DNA of 64,000 nt from PoT sp049331405 (lineage in GTDB: Bacteria > Planctomycetota > Planctomycetia > Isosphaerales > Isosphaeraceae): NCBI RefSeq assembly GCF_049331405.1, contig NZ_CP186274.1:2728001-2792000 (forward strand). The letters run 5' to 3'. How positions within the stretch are numbered: the stretch's first letter is position 1; each line of letters starts with the position of its first letter. Below, piece by piece: positions 1-9,800 of this stretch. The notes below the pieces were generated by a model. It was not told where the DNA came from. It was given only the letters and a program-made list of their open reading frames with translations, and searched no databases. Made by a program: the position numbers and the translations under genes.

Positions 1-1434
1 GGGCGTGGTCCCGCCGACCTGGGCCGAATCGGCGAGGTTCTTCTGCTCGATGATCCCGATCACCTCCGAATCCGATTCGGTGGTCTCGTAACCGAGGAAC
101 TCGCTGCCCCGGTGGTAGGACTTCTTGAGCGTATCGAGCGGCCCCGTCGCGAAGACGGCGGCCGCCTCGGTCGTGCCTCGCGAGATGGCCCCGTGCTTGT
201 CAGACGCCTCCTCGAAGGCCTTCATGTCGACGCGGAGGTTCTGGTCGTTCGCCAGGCTCTCGGTGACCTCGATGGGAATACCGTAGGTCGAGTGCAGCAC
301 GAACGCCTCGGCACCCGAGAAGGTGTCCGAGCCGGCGGCCTTCGTCTTGCTGAAGGTGTCGTTGAGGCGCTTGAGCCCGTTCTCCAGGTTATTGAGGAAC
401 TGCTCTTCTTCCTCCCGCACGACGGTCTGGATGCGCTTGACGCTCTCCTGAAGCTCCGGATAGGGGCGCTTCATCACGTCGGCAACCGTCGGGATGATCT
501 GGTAGAGGAACGGCTCGCGATATCCCATCTGGTAGGCGTCGAGCACCGCGCGACGCAGCAGACGCCGGATCACATATCCCTGCTTCTGCTTGTCGGGCTT
601 GACGTTCTCGTGGATGCAGAAGGTCAAGGCGCGGGAGTGATCCGCCATCCGGCGGATCCGGATGCCGTCGAGGCTGCTCGCGTCATACTTGACGCTCAAC
701 TGGTCGGAGACCGCGGCGACGATCGGCTTGAAGATGTCGGTCGCGAAGACGGTCGGCACCCCCTGCAAGCAGGCCGCCGCGCGCTCAAGGCCCATGCCCG
801 TGTCGATGTTCTTGCTGGGCAGGGGCTCGAGCTGCCCGGGCCCGACGCGGTTGAACTGGGTGAAGACGAGGTTCCAGATCTCGACTTCCTTGGGGCCGTT
901 GCCGTGATAGAAGATCTCGGAGCAGGGGCCGCAGACCCCGTCGGGGCCGTGCGTCGGCGCGCCCGCCGGCCAGAAGTTGTCGTCCTCTCCCATGCGGGTG
1001 ATCCGCGAGGCGGGGACCTTGATCTCGTCGTGCCAGATGTTGAACGCTTCGTCGTCGTCGAGGTAGACCGTGATCGTGAGCCGCTCGCGGTCCATCTTGA
1101 GGACCTTGGTGAGGAACTCCCAGGCCCAGTGGATCGCCTCGCGCTTGAAGTAGTCGCCGAAGCTGAAGTTCCCGAGCATTTCGAAGAATGTCTCGTGGAA
1201 CGACGTCTTGCCGACGTTCTCGATGTCGCCGGTGCGGATGCACTTCTGGCACGTCGTCGCGCGGGTGAAGTTCGGGTCTCCGAGGCCCATGAACTCCCGC
1301 TTGAACTGGTTCATGCCTGCCGGCGTGAACAACACGGTCGGGTCGTTCGGGACCAGCACGTCGCTGGGACGGCGGACGCAGCCCTTGGAGACGAAGAAGT
1401 CGAGATATGCTTCGCGAAGTTCGTCGGTAGTCAT
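1..1434 (-). CDS. alaS: Alanyl-tRNA synthetase, N-terminal part (cut by window edge)
   Basis: Charges tRNA-Ala with alanine in the cytoplasm. About 478 residues are visible and the frame stays open to base 1, so the C-terminal editing and oligomerisation parts lie outside the window. The class II catalytic core is clear: the N-terminal FTPAGMNQF segment, QKCIRTGDIENVG, the FFEMLGNFSFGDYF motif 2 region, the GMGLER motif 3 and the GYVIRRLLRRA helix before the editing domain. The start is the ATG at 1432-1434, which gives the usual short N-terminus (MTTDELREAY). It lies upstream of the HtrA-like gene's terminal region on the same strand but 276 bases separate the two genes, so co-transcription is not obvious. 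Identity is secure. Confidence 0.97.
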   Translation of the reverse strand, partial: MTTDELREAYLDFFVSKGCVRRPSDVLVPNDPTVLFTPAGMNQFKREFMGLGDPNFTRATTCQKCIRTGDIENVGKTSFHETFFEMLGNFSFGDYFKREAIHWAWEFLTKVLKMDRERLTITVYLDDDEAFNIWHDEIKVPASRITRMGEDDNFWPAGAPTHGPDGVCGPCSEIFYHGNGPKEVEIWNLVFTQFNRVGPGQLEPLPSKNIDTGMGLERAAACLQGVPTVFATDIFKPIVAAVSDQLSVKYDASSLDGIRIRRMADHSRALTFCIHENVKPDKQKQGYVIRRLLRRAVLDAYQMGYREPFLYQIIPTVADVMKRPYPELQESVKRIQTVVREEEEQFLNNLENGLKRLNDTFSKTKAAGSDTFSGAEAFVLHSTYGIPIEVTESLANDQNLRVDMKAFEEASDKHGAISRGTTEAAAVFATGPLDTLKKSYHRGSEFLGYETTESDSEVIGIIEQKNLADSAQVGGTTP

Positions 1435-1690
1435 GGGAAAAGTCGTTTACTTGAGTCCTAGGGCTGGGTCACGCACAAGAGACAGACGATTCGGGAGCGG
1501 CCTCATCTCGGCCCCTCCGTCGGGGCCGGTCCTCAACGCTCGGGGACCTACCTCCACGGAGAACCTTAATCGGAAACCGGGTTCGGACGCCTGGCGGATT
1601 CGCAACGGATTCTACGCCCTGAGCGCCGACAATGCGATAATGGCGAGTCCGGGATGGACCGCCTGGCCGACCCGAGGCCTATAAACCTCG

Positions 1691-1711
1691 GGGCCGGCAG
1701 CTTTCCGGCCC
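1691..1711 (-). terminator. Hairpin at the 3' end of the HtrA-like gene
   Basis: A perfect 7-bp GC stem (1691-1697 with 1705-1711) and a 7-base loop begin at the stop codon of the protease gene on the minus strand. There is no T-run after it, so intrinsic termination is only a guess. Confidence 0.35.
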
Positions 1712-3117
1712 TATTTGACCGTGACGGGGCCGATATCGGTCAACACAGTGACGGGGCCGTCGCGACCGGCGATCGCCTTCGAGAATTCCGCCGGGCTGCG
1801 GACGGGCTTGCCCTCGACGGATCGGATCAACTGCCCCTGCTTGAGCCCGGCCTTCTCGGCGGGAGAGCCCGTCTCGACCTCGACGATGACCACTCCCCCC
1901 ATGGAGAGGGCGCCGACGAAGTCGCCGCCGAGCATCCGCGTGGGCAGCGTGCTTGTAAAGTCGACCCGGGCGCCTCGCCAGGGCAGGGGACGGTTCGTGG
2001 CGATCACCTCGCCGTCGACCCTGAACTTGGCCAGCTCCACCGTGCGCTCGATCGTCTCGTTGCGGCGGCGGATCTTGAGCGGAATCTGAGTGCCGACCGG
2101 CACCGAGTTGATCGCCAGCACGAGGTCGTCGACGTCGTGCAGTTCCCTGTCGCCGACGGAGAGGATCTGGTCATCGAGCAGGATGCCCCCCATCGCCGCG
2201 GGCGAACCCGGCTGGGCCTGGGTCACGCGGGTCGTCCTGGTCTGACGATCGAGGCCGATGCCGAGGTAGCCGTACTCGACTTCCTTCCCCTCGCGGAGCG
2301 CGTTGATGGCCCGCCGCCCCATGGCGTCGATCGGGATCGCGTAGCCGGCCAGGGCGTCGAACCCGGCGGCGTTGGCGCTGCTCGATGTCAGGCCGACCAG
2401 CTCTCCCTTCAGGTTGACGACCGCGCCGCCGCTCATGCCGAGGTTGAGCTTGGAGTCGAGCTGCAGGAGCGTCGGGTAATTCTTGAGCGAGAGGGGCTGC
2501 GTCTCGTCGAGCTGCTCGATCCGGCGTGCGATGTTCGAGAGGATCCCCCAACTCGCCGAGGGTCGCCCATCCCGGATCGCCGCGTTGAACGGGTTCCCGA
2601 GCGCCACGAGGAACGAGCCCTTGCGGAGCTTGGTGGCATCGCCGAGCGAAATCGGCGTGAACTTGAGGGCGCGGGCCGTCCTGACCTCGCGGGGCATGAC
2701 CACCGCCAGGTCGCTCCTGGGGTCGGCGGCGATGATCTCGGCCTCGAATTCGGGGTTGCCGATCGAGCGGATGTGGATCCGGCTCGCCCCCTTGACCACG
2801 TGGAAGGCCGTGAGGATCTCTCCCTTGTCCCCGATCACCACGCCGGAGCCATAATCGAAGGTGAGCGTGTCGGGCCCGAACGGGTCGGACGGAGGCGCGG
2901 GATTCTTGCCGCGGATGGCCGTGGTCACGTCGTTCTCGGCCCGCTCCCGGGCGATCGCGACGACCGAGGGCTCCGCCTTGGCGATGGCGTCGGCCAGGGC
3001 CGTCTCCAGGGCCGTCGCGACGTCGATCGCCGCCGGTGGGGGGCTGGGTGCGGGGGCAGGTGCGGGATTGTCGGCCCCGAGGACGAGGAGGCAGGCCAAC
3101 GGGAGTATGTTCGGCAT
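1711..3117 (-). CDS. HtrA/DegP-like serine protease with two PDZ domains
   Basis: A secreted or periplasmic trypsin-fold protease of the HtrA type, expected to act in envelope protein quality control. Counting from the ATG at 3117, the likely triad is His106 (AFHVVKG), Asp136 (SDLAVV) and Ser229 (GMSGGAV). The serine motif has Met where the family usually has Asn (GNSGG). A short hydrophobic N-terminus followed by a Pro/Ala-rich stretch looks like a signal peptide. PDZ1 covers roughly 283-370 and PDZ2 roughly 395-468. A TTG at 3118-3120 sits directly before the ATG and either could start translation; a GAGGTG lies just upstream. It is divergent from motor cluster A across a 422-base gap, so shared stress control is possible but unproven. 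Confidence 0.88.
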   Translation of the reverse strand: MPNILPLACLLVLGADNPAPAPAPSPPPAAIDVATALETALADAIAKAEPSVVAIARERAENDVTTAIRGKNPAPPSDPFGPDTLTFDYGSGVVIGDKGEILTAFHVVKGASRIHIRSIGNPEFEAEIIAADPRSDLAVVMPREVRTARALKFTPISLGDATKLRKGSFLVALGNPFNAAIRDGRPSASWGILSNIARRIEQLDETQPLSLKNYPTLLQLDSKLNLGMSGGAVVNLKGELVGLTSSSANAAGFDALAGYAIPIDAMGRRAINALREGKEVEYGYLGIGLDRQTRTTRVTQAQPGSPAAMGGILLDDQILSVGDRELHDVDDLVLAINSVPVGTQIPLKIRRRNETIERTVELAKFRVDGEVIATNRPLPWRGARVDFTSTLPTRMLGGDFVGALSMGGVVIVEVETGSPAEKAGLKQGQLIRSVEGKPVRSPAEFSKAIAGRDGPVTVLTDIGPVTVK

Positions 3118-3539
3118 CAACGATCACCTCGCCCGGAGTCCGAGAGGCTCGACATTTCGAATGGAGAGCCCACTTCCTCTTGGGCATCCTCTAATTTATC
3201 TTTTCGAGTTCTCGGCGGTTGAGCAACCCAGGATTGCCCGAACCACGACCATTGTCGATGCCTCGGGCATGAGAAATCCCCCCCTGCAATGGTCGGTTGC
3301 AAAAGCGTCGAGCGGCAGTTGACTTCCCCAAGCCTCCATCGGATAGTGGATGCATTGGGTCATCGAGAAAGAGCTTCCGTGCTGCGATCGCGAGGCTTTT
3401 GATGCCGCTTTGGGGCTCGCATCGGCGGTAGCACTCCGCTCGGCGCAAGACGCGGCCCATGAGCGAGTCAGTCACCGTTCATTGGTTCAAGCCAACACAT
3501 CACATGACGGCGATTTCACCCTCCAGGGAGATACCGGCG
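3118..3539. other. Divergent intergenic region
   Basis: 422 bases between the divergent HtrA-like and ExbB-like genes. It should hold both promoters, but I see no convincing -35/-10 pair. In-frame starts upstream of 3540 (3459 and 3504) lack a Shine-Dalgarno sequence. Confidence 0.4.
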
Positions 3540-4388
3540 ATGCCGACGTTGCCCCAATCGATGGTCCTTGGGAGCGGACGGGCGAAGGCGTGGATCCTGT
3601 TCGTGGTGGGGGTCCTGTTCACCCTGTCCCTGATGCCGGCACCGGCCGCCCGGGCGCAAGAGCCCGCCAAGGACGAGGCGGCGAAGGCCGCCGCTGCGCC
3701 CGCCCCCGCCGCGGCGGGGAGCACAAGCGACGTCGCCCCCCCCAAGACCAAGTCGATGCTCCGCTGGGCGCTCGAGGCGTCGGGCCCCATCGGCGTCTTC
3801 CTGCTCTGCCTCTCGGTCTACTTCACCTCGGTCGTCATCAAGCTCTTCCTGGAGATGCGGGTGAGCGAGAACGTCCCGCCTGCGCTCGTCGAGAAGATGG
3901 AGGCGGCGATCCGCGACCGCAAGTTCCAGGAGCTCTACGACGCCTGCCGCGACAACGAATCGTTCCTGGCCAAGGTCGTCCGCACGGGCGTCGCCAACCT
4001 GCCCAACGGCCGCCCCGAGGCCAAGGAAGCCATGAACGCCGTGACCGACGAGATCGTCACCGGCATGGAATCCAAGATCAGCTACCTCGCCATCATCGGG
4101 CAGCTCGGGCCGATGATCGGGCTGGTCGGCACGATCTGGGGCATGATCATGAGCTTCCAGGAAATCGCCACCGCCGCCGGCTCTCAGCCCAAGCCCGAGA
4201 AGGTGGCCGAGGGGATCTCGACGGCCCTCTTCATCACGCTCGAAGGGGTGGCCCTGGCCGTCCCGGCGATCTTCTTCTTCTCCTTCTTCCGGAACCGGAT
4301 CGCGACGATCGCCATGGAGGTCACCAAGGTGGCCGACCGCACGATCGCCTCGCTGGTCCAGGCCGCCAAGCAGTCCAAGACCGTCTGA
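3540..4388 (+). CDS. MotA/TolQ/ExbB-type proton channel subunit, cluster A
   Basis: The inner-membrane channel subunit of a proton-driven Tol/Exb-type motor. The ATG at 3540 follows an AGGGAG and gives 282 residues. The N-terminus has a hydrophobic signal-like segment ending APAARAQ, then an Ala/Pro-rich linker, then the three-helix ExbB core. The family signature LGPMIGLVGT followed by GMIMSF and IATA is intact, as is the later helix FITLEGVALAVPAI. Two ExbD-type genes and a membrane partner follow on the same strand with 54-79 base gaps, forming a four-gene cluster. A second cluster with the same order lies at 18830-21519. What the motor drives is unknown: no TonB or TolA-like gene is adjacent. 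Confidence 0.92.
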   Translation: MPTLPQSMVLGSGRAKAWILFVVGVLFTLSLMPAPAARAQEPAKDEAAKAAAAPAPAAAGSTSDVAPPKTKSMLRWALEASGPIGVFLLCLSVYFTSVVIKLFLEMRVSENVPPALVEKMEAAIRDRKFQELYDACRDNESFLAKVVRTGVANLPNGRPEAKEAMNAVTDEIVTGMESKISYLAIIGQLGPMIGLVGTIWGMIMSFQEIATAAGSQPKPEKVAEGISTALFITLEGVALAVPAIFFFSFFRNRIATIAMEVTKVADRTIASLVQAAKQSKTV

Positions 4389-4442
4389 TCGGACCGGATC
4401 CGGACGGGCACAACGAGCAGGAAGTGGAGAGGAGACGCGACC

Positions 4443-4910
4443 ATGTCCGCCTCGATGAGTTCCGAGATGTCGGCGGAGCCCAATCTCACCCCCTTGCTGG
4501 ACGTCGTCTTCCAGTTGATCACGTTCTTCATGCTCGTGATCAACTTCAGCAACGAGAACTACGACCAGCGCATCAAGCTGCCGGTGGCGGGCTCGGCCCA
4601 GCCCACCGAAGATGGGCAGAAGGGGGTCGACGAAGACCGGCTGGTCCTCAACATCAGCAACCAGGGGCACCTCCTGGTCAACGGCAAGGACCTGCCGTCC
4701 GATAAGGCCGGCGCGGAGATCCGGCACCTGGCGGACCTCACCCGCCGCAACCTGGACGCGGCCGGGGTCAAGAAGTCTGCCGACCTGCCCACGACGATCA
4801 TCCTCCGGGCCGACAAGGGCACCGAGTTCTCCGACCTGTACGCCCTGATCACGCAGTGCCAGGCCAATGGCTTCCGCAAATTCGCCCTCAAGGCGATGAG
4901 CGGAGAATAA
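4443..4910 (+). CDS. ExbD/TolR-type stator protein, cluster A, first copy
   Basis: Bitopic inner-membrane partner of the ExbB channel; the family uses a membrane aspartate to carry protons. The single helix begins at NLTPLLDVV and contains Asp20, the expected proton-carrying residue; a periplasmic domain of about 110 residues follows. Length (155 residues) is normal. A purine-rich GGAGAGGAGA precedes the ATG. Its NLTPLLDVVxQLITFF helix matches the first ExbD of cluster B better than its own neighbour, which suggests the two clusters descend from one duplicated set. Confidence 0.92.
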   Translation: MSASMSSEMSAEPNLTPLLDVVFQLITFFMLVINFSNENYDQRIKLPVAGSAQPTEDGQKGVDEDRLVLNISNQGHLLVNGKDLPSDKAGAEIRHLADLTRRNLDAAGVKKSADLPTTIILRADKGTEFSDLYALITQCQANGFRKFALKAMSGE

Positions 4911-4965
4911 TGACGCCGATCGGTTCCTCCCAGCGGATCCATTCAGCTTTGCGGGGGTTATTCTC

Positions 4966-5487
4966 TTGAGCCAGAATCGTGGCCGGAAGAAGAAAGCTCA
5001 CACGAGCCTGGAAATCCCCGTCACGCCCATGCTCGACATGGCCTTCCAGTTGCTCACCTTCTTCATCCTGACCTATCACCCGATGCCGTCCGAGGTCCAG
5101 TTCGTCATGAACCTGATGCCGGCGGCCCCCGCCACCGACATCAACGCCCAGCAGCCCGAGGCGGCCGAGGCCAATCCCGACCTCCCCGCCTCGCTCAAGA
5201 CCCTGGAGACCACCTTGCGGGCCGGGGAAGGGGGCTCGCTCGGCCGGATCATCCTCGGTGAGAATGAGATCCAGGGGGGCCTCGACGCCCTGAAACGCGA
5301 GCTCGACGCCAACTTGACCGACCCGACCCTCCCCTTCGAGCAGACCCTGCTGAAGGTCGACCCCGAGCTCAAGTACGACGCCTTGATGAAGGTGATCGAC
5401 GTCTTCTCCAAGGCCTTCTCAGACGCGAAGAAGGAGCCCAAGGTCGCCTTCGCCGAGCTGAGCGCCGAGGAGAAGGCCGCGCAGTGA
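4966..5487 (+). CDS. ExbD/TolR-type stator protein, cluster A, second copy
   Basis: Second ExbD-type subunit, 173 residues, with a basic cytoplasmic N-terminus (NRGRKKK) and a membrane helix reading PVTPMLDMAFQLLTFF with Asp24. The periplasmic part carries about 60 extra residues relative to the first copy, including an Ala/Pro-rich insertion. The start is a TTG at 4966 preceded by a GCGGGGG run; no ATG occurs before the helix. Two non-identical ExbD proteins per ExbB suggest a heterodimeric stator. The helix signature matches the second ExbD of cluster B. Confidence 0.9.
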   Translation: MSQNRGRKKKAHTSLEIPVTPMLDMAFQLLTFFILTYHPMPSEVQFVMNLMPAAPATDINAQQPEAAEANPDLPASLKTLETTLRAGEGGSLGRIILGENEIQGGLDALKRELDANLTDPTLPFEQTLLKVDPELKYDALMKVIDVFSKAFSDAKKEPKVAFAELSAEEKAAQ

Positions 5488-5566
5488 TCGCCCGGCAACC
5501 CTGCGGGATCGGGCCCTCGGGGCGTCGGGCAACGCCAACACGGAGCGTCCGGGGAAGAGGGCCGTC

Positions 5567-6463
5567 ATGAGCCAGTCGAACACGTTCTTCCGCGGGTCGG
5601 AGTTCCCGAGGCTCCTCGTCCTGCTCGCGATCCTCGTCGGCGGCTCGGCCCTGCTCTACGCCTACCTCTACGACCGCGACAAGGGGATCGACGGCGGCCC
5701 CGTGGCCACCGTCCCCCTCACGCCGATCGTGCCGGACAGGTCGACCGAGTTCGAGACGGTCGAGGATAAGACCTCGATCGGCCTCCGCGACATGGCGGCC
5801 TACAAGAAGCTCCTGCAGCAGGCCGAGAAGCGCACGCCGGTCGAGCTCGACAAGGAGAGCCGACGCGACGTCCTCTCGATCCAGATCTGGGAGCATCCCA
5901 ACAGCTACCGAGGCGTGCCCATCCACATCCTCGGCACCGTCCTCCGCGTCATGACCTACGAGAGCAAGCTCGTCCCCTCGGGCCGCCTGTACGAGGCCTG
6001 GATGGTGACCTCCGACAGCCAGCGCAACTTCTATGTCTGCGTCTTCGAGGACGCGCCGAAAGGGTTCCCGGTCGGCGACAACATCTCGGAGCGGGTGGTC
6101 TTCAACGGCTACTTCCTCAAGCTGATGAAGTACCAGTCGGGCAAGGACCTGGGCTACTACTCCTCGCCCGTCCTGATCGGCCGGATCGGCTGGAACGCCC
6201 CCACCAAGGCTCCCGCCGACAAAACGCCCGGCCCGGTGAAGTGGATGGCCGTCGCCGTGGCCCTGATGTTCGTCCTCTCATTCTTCCGCTGGCTAGGGGG
6301 CCTGCGCAAGTCCTTCGCCCCGAGGTCGATCGCTTCGACCCTCCGCGAGCGCCCCACCGAAGAGATCTCGCCCGAGGACCTCGCCGCCTGGGTCCAGAGC
6401 GTCCCGCAAGAGGAAGCCGAGATCGGCGAGGACGAGCCGCCTCGCCACGACGGCAAGGCCTGA
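5567..6463 (+). CDS. Two-helix membrane protein, fourth gene of motor cluster A
   Basis: I do not recognise a named family. The 298-residue protein has a membrane helix at about 16-36, a soluble domain at about 90-215 and a second helix at about 225-243, with an acidic Glu/Asp-rich tail. The soluble domain has the pattern of a small beta-barrel (RGVPIHILGTVLRV, then LYEAWMVTS, then NGYFLKLMKY). The same order and key residues (EAW, GY/MxLKK, a final PxLIG strand) recur in the fourth gene of cluster B at 18830-19546, so this is a conserved partner of the ExbB/ExbD motor rather than an unrelated neighbour. An OB-like fold is inferred from the strand pattern only. The ATG at 5567 follows a GGGGAAGAGGG. 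Confidence 0.8.
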   Translation: MSQSNTFFRGSEFPRLLVLLAILVGGSALLYAYLYDRDKGIDGGPVATVPLTPIVPDRSTEFETVEDKTSIGLRDMAAYKKLLQQAEKRTPVELDKESRRDVLSIQIWEHPNSYRGVPIHILGTVLRVMTYESKLVPSGRLYEAWMVTSDSQRNFYVCVFEDAPKGFPVGDNISERVVFNGYFLKLMKYQSGKDLGYYSSPVLIGRIGWNAPTKAPADKTPGPVKWMAVAVALMFVLSFFRWLGGLRKSFAPRSIASTLRERPTEEISPEDLAAWVQSVPQEEAEIGEDEPPRHDGKA

Positions 6464-6814
6464 TCGCCCGGCTTCCGCCCATCGAACCGCAAGCATTCCT
6501 TCCTGCATCGAACTTCGATCGACCGTAGACAGCTCGTTCGCGTCCCACAAATAACACACATGTCGAACAAAAATATCATCAATTCTATCCATAAAGTCAT
6601 AATTCTTTACGAACCGAAGTATTCAGCGATCTCCGGTATGACTTGGTCGCGCACTCCCTTCAAAGTCTGTGGATTTAATCCCAAGGATCGAATGCGAGGG
6701 TTTGGAAAAGCGGGGCGTTTCGCGGAGGCTTGACAGTGCGAGTGATCGGCCTTATGGTCGAGTTTTCTTTGTCTCGCCCGCCGCGAACGATTCCCACCGC
6801 CTGGGGCTAACGGG
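6464..6814. other. Intergenic region upstream of the ATPase-SPFH operon
   Basis: 351 bases with an AT-rich stretch at about 6540-6650 that is unusual for this GC-rich window. No credible gene; it contains the promoter annotated at 6730-6758. Confidence 0.5.
6730..6758 (+). promoter_or_regulatory. Putative sigma70-type promoter of the ATPase-SPFH operon
   Basis: A perfect TTGACA at 6730-6735, a 17-base spacer and TATGGT at 6753-6758 (four of six consensus bases). Transcription would begin near 6765, giving a leader of about 50 bases before the ATG at 6815. Confidence 0.5.
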
Positions 6815-9800
6815 ATGCACCGCGAATATCATCCCGCCGACATGCACCGACTGCGTGCGCACGCCTTCGAGGGAGAAGGCGGAGGGGAACCCGGCCGTCG
6901 CGAGGATCATCGGGGCCTCTATGCCCTGACGACCATCCTGGGGTTGCTGATCGGCGGGGACATCCTCTTCGCGTACCTCGGCCTGGAGTCCTGGAGGGCC
7001 CCGGCGGGCATCTCGCTGGTCAAGGCCGCCGCGATCCTGGGGGGGATCCGCATCGTCTACGGGGCCCTTGAGGCCCTCGCCCAGAAGCGCATCGGCGCCG
7101 ATCTCGCGCTGGCCCAGGCGTGCATCGCCGCGTTGGTGATCGGCCAGCCGTTCGTCGCCGCCGAGGTCGTCTTCATCGCGTTGGTGGGGGAGGTCCTTGA
7201 GGCCCTCACCTTCGAGCGGACCCAACGCGCGATCCATCGCCTGCTCGATCAGGCCCCGCGCACGGCTCGAATACGCCGCGACGGCCGGGAGCACGAGATC
7301 GAGGCCCGGTATGTCGCCGAGGGGGACACGGTCATCGTCCGGCCCGGCGAGCGGATCCCGGTGGACGGGCCGGTCCTCGTCGGGCGATCCTCCGTGGACC
7401 AGGCGGCGCTCACGGGGGAGTCGCACCCGGTCGACAAGGGGGTCGGAGACCCGGCCTTCTCGGGCACGATCAACCAGTTCGGCGTCCTGGAGATCCGGGC
7501 GGAGAAGGTCGGCCACGAAACGACCCTGGGCCAGGTGTTGCGCCTGGTAGCCGAGGCGCAGCAGCGCAAGGCTCCGATCCAGAAGACGGCCGACCGGCTC
7601 GCCGGCTACTTCCTCCCGGTCGTCGAGAGTGTCGCCGCCCTGACGCTAATTTTCGGGTACCTCCTGCGCTGGCCCGACGTCTGGATGAGGACGGTCGCCG
7701 TGCTGGTGGTGGCCTGCCCGTGTGCCCTGGTCCTGGCCACGCCGGCCGCCATCCTCGCGAGCATGGCCTGGCTGGCGCGGCATGGCATCCTCATCAAGGG
7801 GGGCGAGGCGCTCGAACGGCTGGCCGCCTGCGACACGTTCGCGTTCGACAAGACCGGCACCCTGACACTGGGCCGGCCCGAGGTCACGAGCCTCGTCCCG
7901 CTCGACGGCTGGACCGAGGCCGAGATCCTGACCCTCGCCGCGATCGCCGAGTCGTCGAACCCGCATCCGCTGGCCGTGGCGATCGTCGAGGAAGCCCGTC
8001 GGCGCGGCCTGAAACCGGGGACCGCCACCGAGGTCCTCGCCCAGCCCGGGGCGGGGGTCTCGTCCCGCTGCCAGCTCGACGCCGGGGGCTCGATCGCGGT
8101 CCTCGTGGGCAATCAGCGGCTCTTGAATGAACATGCGATCGAGATTTCAAACGAGGCGGCCGACGCCCTCCAGGCCCTCGACGCCCGCGGCGATACACCG
8201 CTTTTGGTCGCGGTCGAGGGGAAGCTCGCGGGCATCCTCGGGGCGCGCGACCGGATCCGCCCCGAGGCCCAGGGGGTCGTCTCCGAGCTGAAAGCCCTGG
8301 GCTTCCGCGAGGTCGCCATCCTGACCGGCGACCGCGCCGCGGCGGCCGAGGTCGTCGCCAGGAAGACGCAGGCCACGAGCGTCGAGGCGGGCCTGCTCCC
8401 CGCCGACAAGGCGCACTGGGTCCAGGAACGTCAATCGGCCGGCAAGCGCGTGGCGATGGTCGGGGATGGGATCAACGACGCCCCGGCGCTCGCGGGGGCC
8501 CACGTCGGGATCGCCCTCGGCGGGATCGGGGCCGACCTCGCGGCCGAGGCCGGCGACTTCGTCGTGCTCGGCGAACCCCTGGCCTGGCTCCCGGAACTCG
8601 TGCAGCTCTCGCGATCGACGGTCGCCGTCATCCGCCAGAACATCCTCATCTTTGCATTCACATTGAACGCTGTTGCGATGGGGCTGGCCGCCCTGGGGAT
8701 CCTGGGGCCGGTGCCGGCGGCGATCCTGCACCAGGCGGGGTCGCTGCTCGTCCTGCTGAACGCCATGAGGCTCCTGGCGTTCGGGGAATGGAGACGACTC
8801 AGGCCCTTCCATCGGATCAACTCGCTCCTCGAATGGATGGCAAGGATCGACGACCGCCTCGATCCGACGGATTACCTGGGTCGCCTGCTCTCGCACTGGC
8901 GAGGTTTCGTCGCCCTGATGGTTGCAGTGCTAATCGCCCTGGGCCTGACCTCGGGCTGGACGGCCATAGGCCCTGGCGAGGTGGGGCTCGTCCAGCGGCA
9001 GGGGCGTTACTTGCGGGCGCTGGAGCCGGGACTCCACCTGCGCTGGCCCCCGCCGTTCGAGCGCGTGGTCCGGCTCCGGCCCGATCGGCTGAGGAGCCTC
9101 GAACTCGGCTTCCGCTCGAACGAAGGAGGCGACTCGGGGCCGGTGCGGTGGGAGTCGCGGCACGACCGAGGCGCCGTCGCCCGAGCCGAGGACGAGTCCC
9201 TCCTGCTCACGGGCGATGGCCAGCTCGTCGAGCTCGCCGCGACGGCGCAGTACCGGCTCGATACATCAAAGCCCGAGTCGCTGCGATCCTACGCCTTCGC
9301 CATCGCCGAGCCCGACCGCGCATTGCGTCCTCTCGGCGAATCGGCGATCCGCGCGGTCGTGGGGCGTCTGACGCTCAACGATTTGCTGACCACGGGGCGA
9401 CAATCCGCCGAGAAATCGGCCGTGAGCTTGCTCCAGGAGCGGGCGGATCGCTACGGCATGGGGCTGTTCATCGCGGGGGTCGAATTCCAGGATGTTCATC
9501 CCCCGCTGCCGGTGGTGGACGCCTACCGCGACGTCTCCCGGGCCGAGAGCGAACGGGCCAAGCGCGACAACGACGGCAAGGCCTACGAGGCCAAGGTCGT
9601 CGCCGAGGCCCAAGGCCGTGCCGACGCACTCCGCAACCAGGCCCTCGCCGCGATGTCTTCGCGTGTGACCCGTGCAGACGCGGAGTCGAGCACCTTCCTC
9701 GACCTGCTCTCCGCTCGTTCGACGGCCCCCGCGCTGACCGACCTCCGGCTCTATTGGGAGCGGATCGAGGAGTCGCTCGCTGGCAAGTCGAAGGTCGTCA

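Noticed and set aside
6815..8890. Naming the pump as a copper exporter
   Set aside because: CPC is present but the copper-type TM8 motif and CxxC domains are missing, so the metal stays unassigned.
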